Positions 1 through 8,763 of a stretch of 50,031 nucleotides of DNA are shown piece by piece. Below the pieces are notes generated by a model. It was not told the origin of the DNA and did no database searches. It saw only the letters and a program-made list of their open reading frames with translations. The position numbers were made by a program, and so were the translations under genes. Source of the stretch: Labilithrix sp. Lineage in GTDB: Bacteria > Myxococcota_A > Polyangia > Polyangiales > Polyangiaceae. Location: contig JAHBWA010000020.1 in NCBI GenBank assembly GCA_019637195.1, positions 1 through 50,031 of the forward strand, given 5' to 3'. Positions within the stretch are counted from its first letter, which is position 1. Each line of letters opens with the position of its first letter.

Positions 1-193
1 GCGTGCCGGAGCAGGACCCGAGGCTCGTGCCGTTGACGTCGAGGATCTCGACGACCACGCTCGAAGCCTGGGTGGTCTTCTTCGCGTCGACTTCTTCGCG
101 GGCAACCTCGGGAGCGCTACAAGCCGTGACGGCCGCGAGGGCGCTGCCGAGTCCGATGAGCACCATGTGGTGAGTGCGAAGACGAGCGGTCAT
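1..193 (-). CDS. Secreted serine-protease-like lipoprotein, N-terminal fragment
   Basis: Partial gene running off the left edge; 64 codons are visible. The ATG at 193 is preceded by a GGAGG-type ribosome binding site. The N-terminus has basic residues, a hydrophobic stretch and a lipobox-like AVTAC, so export and lipidation are likely. The visible part ends in GTSLGSCSGT. In trypsin-like (S1) proteases a Cys-Ser-Gly-Thr motif comes just before the beta strand leading to the catalytic His, so I infer an S1-family protease. The catalytic residues lie outside the window, so the assignment rests on this short motif only. Confidence 0.6.
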   Translation of the reverse strand, partial: MTARLRTHHMVLIGLGSALAAVTACSAPEVAREEVDAKKTTQASSVVVEILDVNGTSLGSCSGT

Positions 194-593
194 TTGATTC
201 GGCCTCCAGCGGGGGAAGGTGGCTTGCTCCCGTGTCGGCTGAGTCAGATGCATCTTCGGGTCCATCGCACCGCATCGCGGGCCCGAGGTCCGGGGGAGGC
301 AGATCGCGCGGAAATGCGCTGGTACGACAACGTAAGCTCGCCCGCGTACGATCGATTCGATCGCGCTGACCGAGCCCCTCTCTTGCTGGATCATGTTTCC
401 GCCATCGCGGCGGGCTGCCCACATCGGACGTCATCGGCGCCTTCACCCGCGATACGACCGGGCATTCGCGCGTCGCGCGATTTTTCCGCGCGAGGTGGTC
501 GACCGGCTGCGGGCCGTCGCGTCCTCCCACGGTCGGCGGGCGGGCGCCGCCTCGGTCGCGACTCGGCACCGTCGTTGCTCGTATACTCGAGCG
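194..593. other. Divergent intergenic region (400 bp) with a palindrome
   Basis: No convincing gene. It separates the leftward protease-like gene from the rightward cytochrome gene and should carry both promoters. A near-perfect palindrome at 349-363 (CGATCGA-T-TCGATCG, 7-bp arms, one central base) is a plausible operator. A TATACT box lies just before the cytochrome start. The ORFs crossing this region lack a plausible start signal and are shadows. Confidence 0.5.
582..587 (+). promoter_or_regulatory. Possible -10 box of a leaderless transcript
   Basis: TATACT ends 6 bases before the ATG at 594, and no Shine-Dalgarno sequence lies between them. Transcription starting about 7 bases after the box would begin at or next to the start codon. 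No good -35 element is seen 17 bases upstream. Confidence 0.4.
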
Positions 594-2135
594 ATGACTC
601 GCTCTGCTCTGCTCCTTGGCCTGGTCCTCTCGACTGCGACGCTCGCTGCCGCGTGCTCCTCCGAGGAGGCGACCCGCCGCCCGCGCAAAGGAGCGGTCCG
701 CACGCAGACGGATCCGGAGACCGGCGCCGAGCTCCCCGACTTCAACGATCCGCGCGTGAAGGAGAAGGAGGGCATCCCCGACCCGCTCGAAGGCCTCTTG
801 CACGGCACCGCGCAGAACGACGCGCTGTGCCGGCGCGCCGGCGACATGGTCGAGGGGAACCCGAACTTCAACGCGGTCACGAACGCGATCTGCAGGGAGA
901 AGCGGCCGATCACGAACATCAGCGAGCTCCAGCTCGCGCTCGGTCTCGACTTCAAGCGGACGGATCGTCAGGGCACGAACGGCTCGAACAACAACCCCGG
1001 CTTCGCGCTCCTCGCCCACTCGAGCTCCCTCGTCGCGCGCGGCGTCTCGGCGATCAACCCGCGCACGTTCATCTTCTCCGCGCCCGCCGGCCAGCCGACG
1101 CGGATCCCCGCGTTCGTCGTGATGACCTTCGTGCGCGGCGAGCCGTTCATCGAGATCGCCGCGGAGCAGGCGCGGCCGCCGAACGGGCAGGTCGGCAAGA
1201 TCACCTTCTACCTGTTCAAGTTCGACGTGGCCTGCGAGCTGACCCACACCTGCAAGAACGCGGATCTGCTCACGCCGGCGATCGAGAAGGACTGGAAGGG
1301 CTTCAGCGTCTACGACGACGAAGACCTGAAGAACACGCTCGTCGATTGCCGTCACTGCCACCAGCCCGACGGGCCCTCGTCGCGGACGATCCTCCGCATG
1401 CAGGAGCTCGAGGACCCGTGGACCCACTGGTTCCGCAGCGACCGACCCGGCGGCATCACCCTCCTCCAGGACTACTTCCGCGCGCACGGCGAGCAGGAGG
1501 ACTACGGCGGCATCCCGGCGGCGCTGATCCAGAAGTCCGACGGCCGCGCGCTCGAGGATCTCGTCAAGGGGCAGGGCTTCCAGAACCAGCCGAACGCCTT
1601 CAACTCGCGGGCGATCGAGGACGAGATCAAGAGCTCGTCGTCCCTCCAGCCCGAGATCAACACGCCGCGCGGCCAGAGCTCGACGTGGGACGCGCTCTTC
1701 GCGCGCGCGTTCACCGGCGGCGCCATCCCGGTGCCGTACCACGACGTGAAGGTGACCGATCCGGACAAGCTCCAGTACGCGACCGACGAGTACAAGAAGT
1801 TCATGGCGGGCCAGGTCGCGGACATCCCCGACATCCGCCGGGTCTTCCTCGACGACGCGCTCGAGGCGATGGCGTTCCTCCCCAAGGCCGGCGCCACCGG
1901 CCGCGAGGTCCTCGTGCAGACCTGCGCCCAGTGCCACCACCCGAAGCTCGATCAGACGATCTCCCGCGCGAAGTTCGACGTGACGCGCCTCGACTCGATG
2001 ACGCGCGCCGAGAAGGACCTCGCGATCGCGCGCCTGAGGATGGGGTCGGCGAACCGCCTGCGGATGCCGCCGGTGATGATGCGCTCGCTCCCGGACGACG
2101 CGCGCGAGGCGGCGATCGCGTTCCTCTCGCAGTAG
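594..2135 (+). CDS. Diheme c-type cytochrome lipoprotein
   Basis: 513 residues. The N-terminus is a lipoprotein signal peptide ending in a lipobox (LAAAC, Cys about 21), so the mature protein should be anchored in a membrane facing the periplasm. Two CxxCH haem c attachment motifs are visible: CRHCH at residues 252-256 and CAQCH at 444-448, about 190 residues apart. The region between has no motif I can name. Covalent haem in an exported lipoprotein suggests electron transfer in the periplasm or at the outer membrane; partner and substrate cannot be read from the sequence. No cytochrome biogenesis or oxidase gene lies nearby. The ATG at 594 is chosen because the longer in-frame extension upstream does not look like a signal peptide and this Met starts a classic one. 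Confidence 0.75.
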   Translation: MTRSALLLGLVLSTATLAAACSSEEATRRPRKGAVRTQTDPETGAELPDFNDPRVKEKEGIPDPLEGLLHGTAQNDALCRRAGDMVEGNPNFNAVTNAICREKRPITNISELQLALGLDFKRTDRQGTNGSNNNPGFALLAHSSSLVARGVSAINPRTFIFSAPAGQPTRIPAFVVMTFVRGEPFIEIAAEQARPPNGQVGKITFYLFKFDVACELTHTCKNADLLTPAIEKDWKGFSVYDDEDLKNTLVDCRHCHQPDGPSSRTILRMQELEDPWTHWFRSDRPGGITLLQDYFRAHGEQEDYGGIPAALIQKSDGRALEDLVKGQGFQNQPNAFNSRAIEDEIKSSSSLQPEINTPRGQSSTWDALFARAFTGGAIPVPYHDVKVTDPDKLQYATDEYKKFMAGQVADIPDIRRVFLDDALEAMAFLPKAGATGREVLVQTCAQCHHPKLDQTISRAKFDVTRLDSMTRAEKDLAIARLRMGSANRLRMPPVMMRSLPDDAREAAIAFLSQ

Positions 2136-2255
2136 CCCGGCGCGTGGCCTCGGAGCGGCAGGACGACCGCGGGCGGACCGAGCTCGACGGTGACGCTCGT
2201 GTGACGCGCGGCGCCTCGGCCTCGGGCGCCTCAGTCATGGTATGACCCGAGGCCC

Positions 2256-3725
2256 ATGCCCGGCTGGCTCTCGGAGCTCCTCCCGATCATCGCGCTCCTC
2301 GCGCTGATAGTCGTCATCGTCGGACGCCTCCCGCGCGTCGACCTCGGACACTCGCCGGCGTTCCTCCGCCGCCGCTTCGCCAACTGGTTCCCGGTCGGCC
2401 TGACGTACGCGTTCCTCTACATGGGGCGCTACAACCTGCGCGTCTGCACGAACATCGTCTTCGACAAGGCGCAGTTCTCGAACATCTACTTCTGGGGGAC
2501 GCTGACGTACGGCGTCGCGTTCCTCGTCAACGGGCCGCTGACGGACAGGCTCGGCGGGAAGAAGACGATCATCCTCTCCGCGACCGGCTCGCTCCTCGCC
2601 AACTGCGCGATGGGCTTCGTCGTCATGCGCGCGATGCAGGACGGCGCCGTCCCGAAGGAGGCGCAGGCCGGGCTCGTCCCGATCCTGAGCTTCCTCTACG
2701 CCGCCAACATGTACTTCCAGAGCTTCGGCGCGGTCGCCATCGTCAAGGTGAACTCGGCGTGGTTCCACCTCCGCGAGCGCGGCACCTTCGGCGGCATCTT
2801 CGGCATCCTGATCTCGCTCGGCCTATACTTCGCGTTCGACTGGTGCAAGTTCATCGTCGAGCGGGCCAGCGTCGAGTGGGTCTTCTTCATCCCCGCGGCG
2901 ATCCTCGCGGTCTTCGCGCTGCTCGACGTGCTCCTCGTGCGGGACACGCCGGGCGAGGCGGGGCACCGCGACTTCGATCTCGGCGACGCCTCGTCGGGCG
3001 ACGACGGCCCTCGCCTGCCGCTCGCCCAGGTCGCGCTGAAGATGGTGAAGAACCCGGCGATCATCACGATCGCGGCGATCGAGTTCTGCAGCGGCTACCT
3101 CCGCAACGCGATCCTCCAATATTACCAGACGTTCGCGGAGGAGACGCATCGCGCGGCGTCGCCGATGATGAAGAAGGCCGCGGCCGCCGCGCCCGACGCC
3201 GCGCAGGCCATCGCCGCGCTCCCGCGCGAGTTCGTGCACGACCACTGGGGCATGCTGAACTGCATGGCGGGGATCACGGGCGGCGTCGTCGCGGGGCTCA
3301 TCTCCGATCGCGTGTTCGGCTCGCGCCGCGGCCCCGTCGCGGGCGTGCTCTACGCGGTGATGCTCGTCGGGGCGCTGCTCATGTTCCCCGCGCTCTCGAC
3401 CGGCGCCATCGGCTGGGTCGTCGTCGGGATGACGCTCGCGATCATCGGCGTCCACGGGATGCTCTCCGGGACCGCGAGCATGGACTTCGGCGGCAAGAAG
3501 AACGTCGGCATCGTCGTCGGCATCATCGACGGCTGCGTCTACCTCGGCACGGCCCTCGAGGCGCTCGTGCTCGGCCGGGTGCTCCCCAGCAAGGAGCTGC
3601 AGGGCGACGCGGCGAACTGGTGGACGTGGCCCGCGGTCATGATCCCCGCGGCGGTGATCGGCCTCGCGCTCTCGGCGCGCGTCTGGAACGCCCGCCCGAA
3701 GGCGAAGGCCTTCGCGGGCCACTGA
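2256..3725 (+). CDS. MFS transporter, possibly organophosphate:phosphate antiporter (GlpT/UhpT-like)
   Basis: 489 residues, mostly hydrophobic, consistent with about 12 membrane helices. After the first transmembrane segment comes an N-terminal YMGRYNLRV motif resembling the Y-x-x-R-x-N region of the organophosphate:phosphate antiporter (OPA) family. The MFS loop 2-3 signature follows (LTDRLGGKK, about residues 95-103). An Ala-rich periplasmic or cytoplasmic loop lies mid-protein around residues 305-325. The substrate cannot be fixed; a phosphorylated sugar or glycerol-3-phosphate is a family-based guess. It stands alone between the cytochrome gene and a leftward protease gene, so there is no operon context. 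Confidence 0.7.
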   Translation: MPGWLSELLPIIALLALIVVIVGRLPRVDLGHSPAFLRRRFANWFPVGLTYAFLYMGRYNLRVCTNIVFDKAQFSNIYFWGTLTYGVAFLVNGPLTDRLGGKKTIILSATGSLLANCAMGFVVMRAMQDGAVPKEAQAGLVPILSFLYAANMYFQSFGAVAIVKVNSAWFHLRERGTFGGIFGILISLGLYFAFDWCKFIVERASVEWVFFIPAAILAVFALLDVLLVRDTPGEAGHRDFDLGDASSGDDGPRLPLAQVALKMVKNPAIITIAAIEFCSGYLRNAILQYYQTFAEETHRAASPMMKKAAAAAPDAAQAIAALPREFVHDHWGMLNCMAGITGGVVAGLISDRVFGSRRGPVAGVLYAVMLVGALLMFPALSTGAIGWVVVGMTLAIIGVHGMLSGTASMDFGGKKNVGIVVGIIDGCVYLGTALEALVLGRVLPSKELQGDAANWWTWPAVMIPAAVIGLALSARVWNARPKAKAFAGH

Positions 3726-3806
3726 GCGGCCGGCGCGGCCCGCCGCTGCCGCGCTGGGCGTCGGCGGTCGGAGCCCGACGAGGGGTGATCGCGAGCGCCG
3801 CGCTCG

Positions 3807-4268
3807 TCAGTCCGGGCAGGCGCCGACGCGGCGGCACTCGGCCATGTCCTCCGCGCTGAACAGGATCGTCTGGCGCTCGGGGTCCATCACGCCCTGCTTC
3901 ACGTGGCCGAGGCCGAGCGCGTGTCCGAGCTCGTGGAGCGCGACGGCGTAGACCTGATCGTCCGGCGTCACGGGGTTGATGCGGATGAGGCGCCGCTTTC
4001 GCTGGGCGTAGCCGAGGCGGTTCTCGGTCACCGAGGCCCGCAGGATGAGCCAGTCGCCTTCACCTTGCGGCGCGAAGGTCACCTCGCGCGTGGTGAAGCG
4101 GTTCCAGTCGTCGGCGGCCCGACGGATCTCGGACGCTTGATGGTCGGTGAAGACGGCGTCGATCTCGCAGTCGACGCCGTCGCCTCCGCAGGACGCGAGC
4201 CACAGCGGCGCGGCCGCGAAGAGGGCGCGCCCGATCGTGGTCCGGAGAGACGAGAGCGGCCTTTTCAT
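3807..4268 (-). CDS. Small zinc metalloprotease lipoprotein (metzincin/matrixin type)
   Basis: 153 residues from the ATG at 4268; the longer frame upstream adds a stretch unlike a signal peptide. The lipobox LASC puts the modified Cys near residue 27. The zinc-binding motif HELGHALGLGH is at residues 112-122 and a Met-turn-like GVMDP follows at about 126-130. This is the metzincin arrangement (three His ligands, catalytic Glu, downstream Met). The chain is very short, so it is close to a minimal catalytic domain with no obvious propeptide. It probably acts on peptides at the cell envelope. A second, larger matrixin is encoded at the right end of the window. Confidence 0.8.
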   Translation of the reverse strand: MKRPLSSLRTTIGRALFAAAPLWLASCGGDGVDCEIDAVFTDHQASEIRRAADDWNRFTTREVTFAPQGEGDWLILRASVTENRLGYAQRKRRLIRINPVTPDDQVYAVALHELGHALGLGHVKQGVMDPERQTILFSAEDMAECRRVGACPD

Positions 4269-4400
4269 GGGAGCACCCTGCGACGCTCCTCCGGCCTCAC
4301 CGTCGAGTGATGAGGGCAGGGGAGAGCAGCTCACGCGTCCCTCTTCACCTCGCGTTCCGGCCCGCGACGACGCGGTCTCGCGGCGTTATCGCCCTCTGCG

Positions 4401-4547
4401 GGCGCGACGGCGCACGCGCTCGCCCCGCCGGGGAGGCTCGTCACGACTCGGCGCGACGGCGCACGTCCTCGCCCCCGGGCGCAGGCTCGTGACGACTCGG
4501 CGAGCCGGCGGACGTGCCCGCCACGGCGCGCCGGGTCGTCACGGCTC
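4401..4547. repeat. 49-bp tandem repeat, three degenerate copies
   Basis: Copies at 4401-4449, 4450-4498 and 4499-4547. Copies 1 and 2 share the opening GGCGCGACGGCGCACG and the end GGCTCGT(C/G)ACGACTC; copy 3 is more diverged. The array fills most of the gap between the protease gene and the FAD-domain gene. Confidence 0.7.
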
Positions 4548-4567
4548 GCGGAGCCTCGCCGCGAGCG

Positions 4568-5029
4568 TCAGCGCGTCAGCTCGCGCGCGATCGCGTCGAG
4601 CAGCGCGGCCTCGTCGGGCGACACCGGCGGATCGAGATCGAGGTGCTCGGTCGAGAGCGCGACGCGGCGCGCGCCCCGCGGGTGGACGCGCAGCCAGACG
4701 TGATCGATCGACGCGAAGCGCTCGTGACAGCCGACGAACAGCGCCACGAGATCGGGGCCGACGGCGCGCCGCGGCGCGGGGCGGACCTCGATCGTCGCGG
4801 AGCCGTCCGTCAGCGTCGCGGTGAGGCCCGCGACGAGGTGATCGGCCGGATCGGCGAACGCGCTCGCCGCGCCCGGCGCGCCCGCGGCGAGCCAGTCGCC
4901 CACGGCGAGATCGGTCGCGGCGATCCCGAGGGTGAGGTCGGCGCGCTCGAGGGCGCGCTCGATCGACGTCAGGGTCGCTGCGCCCGGGACGCGGACGAGG
5001 AGGCTCGCGCGATCGATCTCGAAGCTCAT
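4568..5029 (-). CDS. Stand-alone FAD-binding-domain protein (partial FAD-linked oxidase fold)
   Basis: 153 residues. Its sequence follows the second half of the FAD_binding_4 (PCMH-type) domain of FAD-linked oxidases: an initial strand (SLLVRVPGAATL), a TVGGW-like position replaced by AVGDWLAAGAPG, then APRRAVGPDLVALFVGCHERF, which corresponds to the GPDL..LFvGsEGtlG region, and a final VWLRVHPRG strand. The oxidase C-terminal substrate domain is missing. The ATG at 5029 overlaps the stop of the upstream oxidase by 4 bases (ATGA), indicating translational coupling and perhaps a heteromeric partner, as GlcE is for GlcD. It could instead be a decayed paralogue; the clean frame and coupling favour a real gene. 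Confidence 0.6.
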   Translation of the reverse strand: MSFEIDRASLLVRVPGAATLTSIERALERADLTLGIAATDLAVGDWLAAGAPGAASAFADPADHLVAGLTATLTDGSATIEVRPAPRRAVGPDLVALFVGCHERFASIDHVWLRVHPRGARRVALSTEHLDLDPPVSPDEAALLDAIARELTR

Positions 5030-6624
5030 GCGGTCACCGGCTTCGGGTGGGCGTCGTCGACGTACGGCGTCGGCGCGTCCGGGATCAGGTTGCCGGGGTT
5101 CAGGATGCCCCGCGGGTCGAAGGCGCGCATCAGCGCCTTCACGGTCGCGACGCCGGCGTCGCCGAGCTCGCTCGAGAGGCGCGGCGCCTTGGAGCGGCCC
5201 GCGCCGTGGTGGTGCGCGAGCGTGCCGCCCGCCTCGACCGCGGCCGCGAGCGCCGCCCGCCACGCGCGGTCGTAGGTCGACTCGCAGCGCGCGTCCCACC
5301 CCTCGCGCCCCGGCTCGGCCGGGCCGGCGGTCCCCGCGAACGAGAAGTAGATGCAGCAGCCGTCGGGGTACGCGTGGCTCATGTGCGCCATGACGAAGAC
5401 GTGGGCGCCGAGCGCGCGCCGGACGCCGTCGTAGAGCGCGCCGAGCTTCGACCACGGCGCGGCGACCTCCATCGTGTCGGAGAAGAGACCGGCGGCGAAC
5501 ACCGGCGCCTGCCGGTAGCTCACCGAGTAGCGGTGGAGCAGCCACTTCTGCGCGGGGCCCTCGCCCAGCCAGCGCGCCTTCATCGGCTCGAGGATGCGCC
5601 GCGCCGCCGCGAGATCGGCGTCGGGCCCCTCGGTCGCGCCGCCCCCGGCGTCACCTTCGAAGATGACGACGAGCAGCGCGCCGCCGAACACGGCGCTGCC
5701 GAACGAGCCCTCGAGCAGCTCGTTGATCGCGCCGGGGTTTCGGAGCAGCTTGCGGAGCGCGGCGGCGCCGAGGCCGGGCGTCCCACCGGAGTCCGCGCCG
5801 TCCTTCTTCACGGCGCCGCGCCGCGCGAGCATCGCGTCGAACGGGTCGTAGAGGCGCGCGACGGCGGGCCGGAGGCCGGCCTGGAACATCGCGCGCATCG
5901 CCTCCCAGCCGTGCTCGGTCGTGGGGAAGGAGAAGGCCGCGAAGGCGCGCGCCTCGGGCTTCGGGTGCAGGCGGAGCTTCGCGCTCGTCACGACCGCGAG
6001 CGTGCCCTCGCTACCGACGACGAGCGGGATGAGGTTCGGCCCGCTCGTGCGGTGGCGGAGCGTGACGATCTCCCCGGTGCCCGTCACGCACTCGAGGGCG
6101 AGCACCATGTCCTCGATCTTGCCGTACTTGCCGGAGCACTGCCCGGCGCTCCTCGCGGCGATCCAGCCGCCGACGGTGCTGCAGAGGATGGACGAGGGGA
6201 AATGGCCGAGCGAGAGGCCGCGTCGGTTCAGGTCCTCCTCGAGCGGCAGACCCATGTGCCCGGCTTCGACGTCGAGCGTGCGCGCGCGCTCGTCGAGCTC
6301 GCGCCAGCGCGCCATGCGTTTGAGATCGAGCACGATCATGCGCTCGTTCGGGAGCACGCCGGCGCACACGCCGCTGCCCGCGCCGAACGGGACGACGGGC
6401 GTGCCGGTGTCGTGGGCCCAGCGGACGATGCGCGCGACCTCTTCGGTCGACGTGGGCCAGACGACGCCGGCGGGTCGGTGCTCGGCGACGTTGCCGGCTC
6501 GCACCGCGAGGTGATGGCGCGGCCACAGGTCGCGCGCGTAGGCGACCCGGTCGGCCGCGTCGTCGCTCGAGCGGACGTCGGGCAGCGCGCGTGCAAGCTC
6601 CGCCAGCGGCGAGGGATCGGCCAT
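5026..6624 (-). CDS. FAD-binding oxidase, alkylglycerone-phosphate synthase-like
   Basis: 532 residues from the ATG at 6624 (a TTG two codons upstream is less likely). The N-terminal FAD domain (about 50-225) has VVPFGAGSGVCAG, HFPSSILCSTVGGW (141-154), GKYGKIEDMV and LVVGSEGTLAVVT. The C-terminal half has the H-x-Y-x-x-G-C-x-Y-F-x-F-A stretch and a late HHHGAGR motif, both typical of alkyldihydroxyacetone-phosphate synthase, which exchanges the acyl chain of acyl-DHAP for a fatty alcohol in ether-lipid synthesis. Myxobacteria are known to make ether lipids through an enzyme of this family. A glycolate- or lactate-oxidase-type activity cannot be excluded. The last 4 bases overlap the downstream FAD-domain gene. 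Confidence 0.7.
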   Translation of the reverse strand: MADPSPLAELARALPDVRSSDDAADRVAYARDLWPRHHLAVRAGNVAEHRPAGVVWPTSTEEVARIVRWAHDTGTPVVPFGAGSGVCAGVLPNERMIVLDLKRMARWRELDERARTLDVEAGHMGLPLEEDLNRRGLSLGHFPSSILCSTVGGWIAARSAGQCSGKYGKIEDMVLALECVTGTGEIVTLRHRTSGPNLIPLVVGSEGTLAVVTSAKLRLHPKPEARAFAAFSFPTTEHGWEAMRAMFQAGLRPAVARLYDPFDAMLARRGAVKKDGADSGGTPGLGAAALRKLLRNPGAINELLEGSFGSAVFGGALLVVIFEGDAGGGATEGPDADLAAARRILEPMKARWLGEGPAQKWLLHRYSVSYRQAPVFAAGLFSDTMEVAAPWSKLGALYDGVRRALGAHVFVMAHMSHAYPDGCCIYFSFAGTAGPAEPGREGWDARCESTYDRAWRAALAAAVEAGGTLAHHHGAGRSKAPRLSSELGDAGVATVKALMRAFDPRGILNPGNLIPDAPTPYVDDAHPKPVTA

Positions 6625-6632
6625 CCGCAACG

Positions 6633-6638
6633 ACTATA
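6633..6638 (-). promoter_or_regulatory. Possible -10 box upstream of the FAD oxidase
   Basis: Read on the minus strand the box is TATAGT, 8 bases before the ATG at 6624, with no purine-rich ribosome binding site between. Same layout as the box before the cytochrome gene. Confidence 0.4.
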
Positions 6639-6819
6639 TACGGCGCGCTCGCGCCTGGCATCGGGAGCGTCGCCTCCCGAGCCGGAGCCGTCGCTCGCGG
6701 GGGGAGCGCCGCGCCTCCGCCCGACGCCACGGACGAGCCGAGCGCGCGCGAGCACGCTCGCGGGTCGGGCTCGGATCCCCGCTTGCGTTTCTCTCGCGGA
6801 GCGCGCTACTTCCCGCAGC

Positions 6820-8760
6820 ATGGCAACGTTGCTCGAAGCCCTCGCCGGAGGTCCGCTCGTCGTCGACGGCGCGATGGGCTCGCAGCTCTTCGAGCGCGGG
6901 ATCCTCCACAACGCCTGCCTCGAGGAGCTCTGCGTCTCGAAGCCGGACGTGATCCGCAAGGTCCACGAGGACTACGTCCGCGCGGGCGCGCAGGTCCTCG
7001 AGACGAACACGTTCGGCGCGAACGCGATGCGCCTCGAGAAATACGGCCTCGGCGCCAAGGTGACGGAGCTCAACGAGGCCGCGGTGAAGGTCGCGCGCGA
7101 GGCCGCGGGAGCGAAGGCGTTCGTGGTGGGGGCCGTCGGACCGTCGGGCTACTTCCTCGGCGACGCGCTCCCCGACGATCTATCGAAGGTGCGCGAGGCG
7201 CTCCACGCGCAGGCGAAGGTCCTCGTCGGCTCGGGCGTCGACGGCATCGTCGTCGAGACGTTTCGCCAGACCAACGAGCTCCGCATCGCGATCGAAGGCG
7301 CGGTCGCGGCGACCGGCGGCAAGCTCCCGGTCATCGCGTCGGCGTCCGTCGACGAGCGCAGCCGCATGGCCGACGGCACGTCGTCCGCCGAGATCAGCCG
7401 CCTGATGCGCGAGTGGGGCGCGAGCGTCGTCGGCGTGAACTGCTGCGACGGTCCGATGAACGTCCTCGAGGCGATCACGCCGATGCTCGAGCTGGGCATC
7501 CCCGTCTGGGCGGTCCCGAACGCGGGCCTCCCGCGCCGCGTCGACGAGCGCCTCGTCTACGTCTCCACGTCGGAGTACTTCGGCGTCTACGCGCGCCGGA
7601 TGTTCAAGCTCGGCGTGAAGCTCGTCGGCGGCTGCTGCGGCACCACGCCCGACCACGTCCGCCGGATCGCGGCGGCCGCGCGGATGGCGAGCGCCGCGGA
7701 GCGGAGCGCGGCGGAGGAGGCGCAGGGGCCGGGCTCCGACAGCGTCGAGCTCCGTTCTCGCGACGCCTTCGAGGCGTGGTCGGCCGACCCGCCGGACGCG
7801 CACGCCCCGAGCGCGGCGGCGTTCGCCGAGCGGAGCGATCTCGCGGGCAAGATCGCGCGCGGGCGGTTCGTCGTCTCGGTCGAGGTCAACCCGCCCGTCG
7901 GCCTCGATCTCGCGAAGGCGATCGGGGCGGCGAAGATGTTGAAGGCCGGCGGCGTCGACGTGATCAACATCGCCGACGGCGCGCGCGCCCAGTCGCGCAT
8001 GGGCAACCTGGCGATGGCGATGCGCGTCCAGGAGCACTGCGGGATGGAGACCATCCTCCACGTCTGCGGGCGCGACCGGAACCTGCTCGGCACGCTCGCG
8101 CACCTGCTCGGGGCGCACGAGCTCGGCGTGAAGAACCTCGTCATCATCACCGGCGATCCGCCGAAGATGGGCGACTTCCCCGACGCGTCGGCGGTCTACG
8201 ACCTCGACTCGATCGGCATCCTCAAGCTCGCCGCGCGCCTGAACCACGGCATCGATCCGGGCGGCAAGCCGCTCGGGGGCGCGACCCGCTTCGTCCTCGC
8301 GACCGGCGCCGAGCCCGCGGCGCTCAACTACGAGCGCGAGCTCGCGCGCCTCGCGCAGAAGAAGCAGGCAGGCGCGGAGATCGTGATGACCCAGCCGGTC
8401 TACGATCCCGCCGTGCTCGAGAGGTTCCTGGACGACATCGCGCCGCTCGGCCTGCCGGTGCTCGTCGGTCTCTTGCCGCTCGCGAGCTACCGGAACGCCG
8501 AGTTCCTCCACAACGAGGTCCCCGGCATGCAGGTGCCGGAGGCCGTGCGCGAGCGGATGCGCAAGGCCGGCACCGGCGCGGCCGCGCGCAAGGAGGGCGT
8601 CGCGATCGCGCGGGAGATGCTCGGCGCCGTGCGCTCGCGCGTCGCCGGCGCGTACATCATGCCGCCGCTCGAGCGCTACGAGCTCGCGCTCGAGGTCGTC
8701 GACGGCTTCCTCGAAGCGGACGAGCCCGCGGGCCGTCCGGCCGTCGCGGCGAAGGCCTGA
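6820..8760 (+). CDS. Bifunctional homocysteine S-methyltransferase / methylenetetrahydrofolate reductase
   Basis: 646 residues. The N-terminal domain (about 1-290) is a Pfam S-methyl_trans barrel: DGAMGSQLFERG at 16-27, ETNTFGAN at 61-68, and zinc-binding cysteines in VNCCD (208-209) and GGCCGTT (272-273). A linker leads to a MetF-type MTHFR barrel from about residue 344, where VSVEVNPP carries the conserved Glu (355), followed by HVCGRDRN and ITGDPPK. The two activities would reduce methylene-THF and methylate homocysteine to methionine; the same fusion is known as YitJ in Bacillus. Start is the ATG at 6820. Monocistronic or co-transcribed with the lipoprotein gene 3 bases downstream. Confidence 0.88.
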   Translation: MATLLEALAGGPLVVDGAMGSQLFERGILHNACLEELCVSKPDVIRKVHEDYVRAGAQVLETNTFGANAMRLEKYGLGAKVTELNEAAVKVAREAAGAKAFVVGAVGPSGYFLGDALPDDLSKVREALHAQAKVLVGSGVDGIVVETFRQTNELRIAIEGAVAATGGKLPVIASASVDERSRMADGTSSAEISRLMREWGASVVGVNCCDGPMNVLEAITPMLELGIPVWAVPNAGLPRRVDERLVYVSTSEYFGVYARRMFKLGVKLVGGCCGTTPDHVRRIAAAARMASAAERSAAEEAQGPGSDSVELRSRDAFEAWSADPPDAHAPSAAAFAERSDLAGKIARGRFVVSVEVNPPVGLDLAKAIGAAKMLKAGGVDVINIADGARAQSRMGNLAMAMRVQEHCGMETILHVCGRDRNLLGTLAHLLGAHELGVKNLVIITGDPPKMGDFPDASAVYDLDSIGILKLAARLNHGIDPGGKPLGGATRFVLATGAEPAALNYERELARLAQKKQAGAEIVMTQPVYDPAVLERFLDDIAPLGLPVLVGLLPLASYRNAEFLHNEVPGMQVPEAVRERMRKAGTGAAARKEGVAIAREMLGAVRSRVAGAYIMPPLERYELALEVVDGFLEADEPAGRPAVAAKA

Positions 8761-8763
8761 GCG

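Noticed and set aside
117..1940. Long minus-strand frame opposite the cytochrome gene
   Set aside because: Its product is Arg/Glu/Leu-rich shadow sequence without motifs; the plus strand has two CxxCH motifs and a lipoprotein signal.
6640..6819. Possible SAH/SAM-type riboswitch before the methyltransferase/MTHFR gene
   Set aside because: A GGAGCGCGCTAC stretch near 6799 recalls part of the SAH-riboswitch core, but the required pairing partners and conserved ACC/GGGC segments are not seen.
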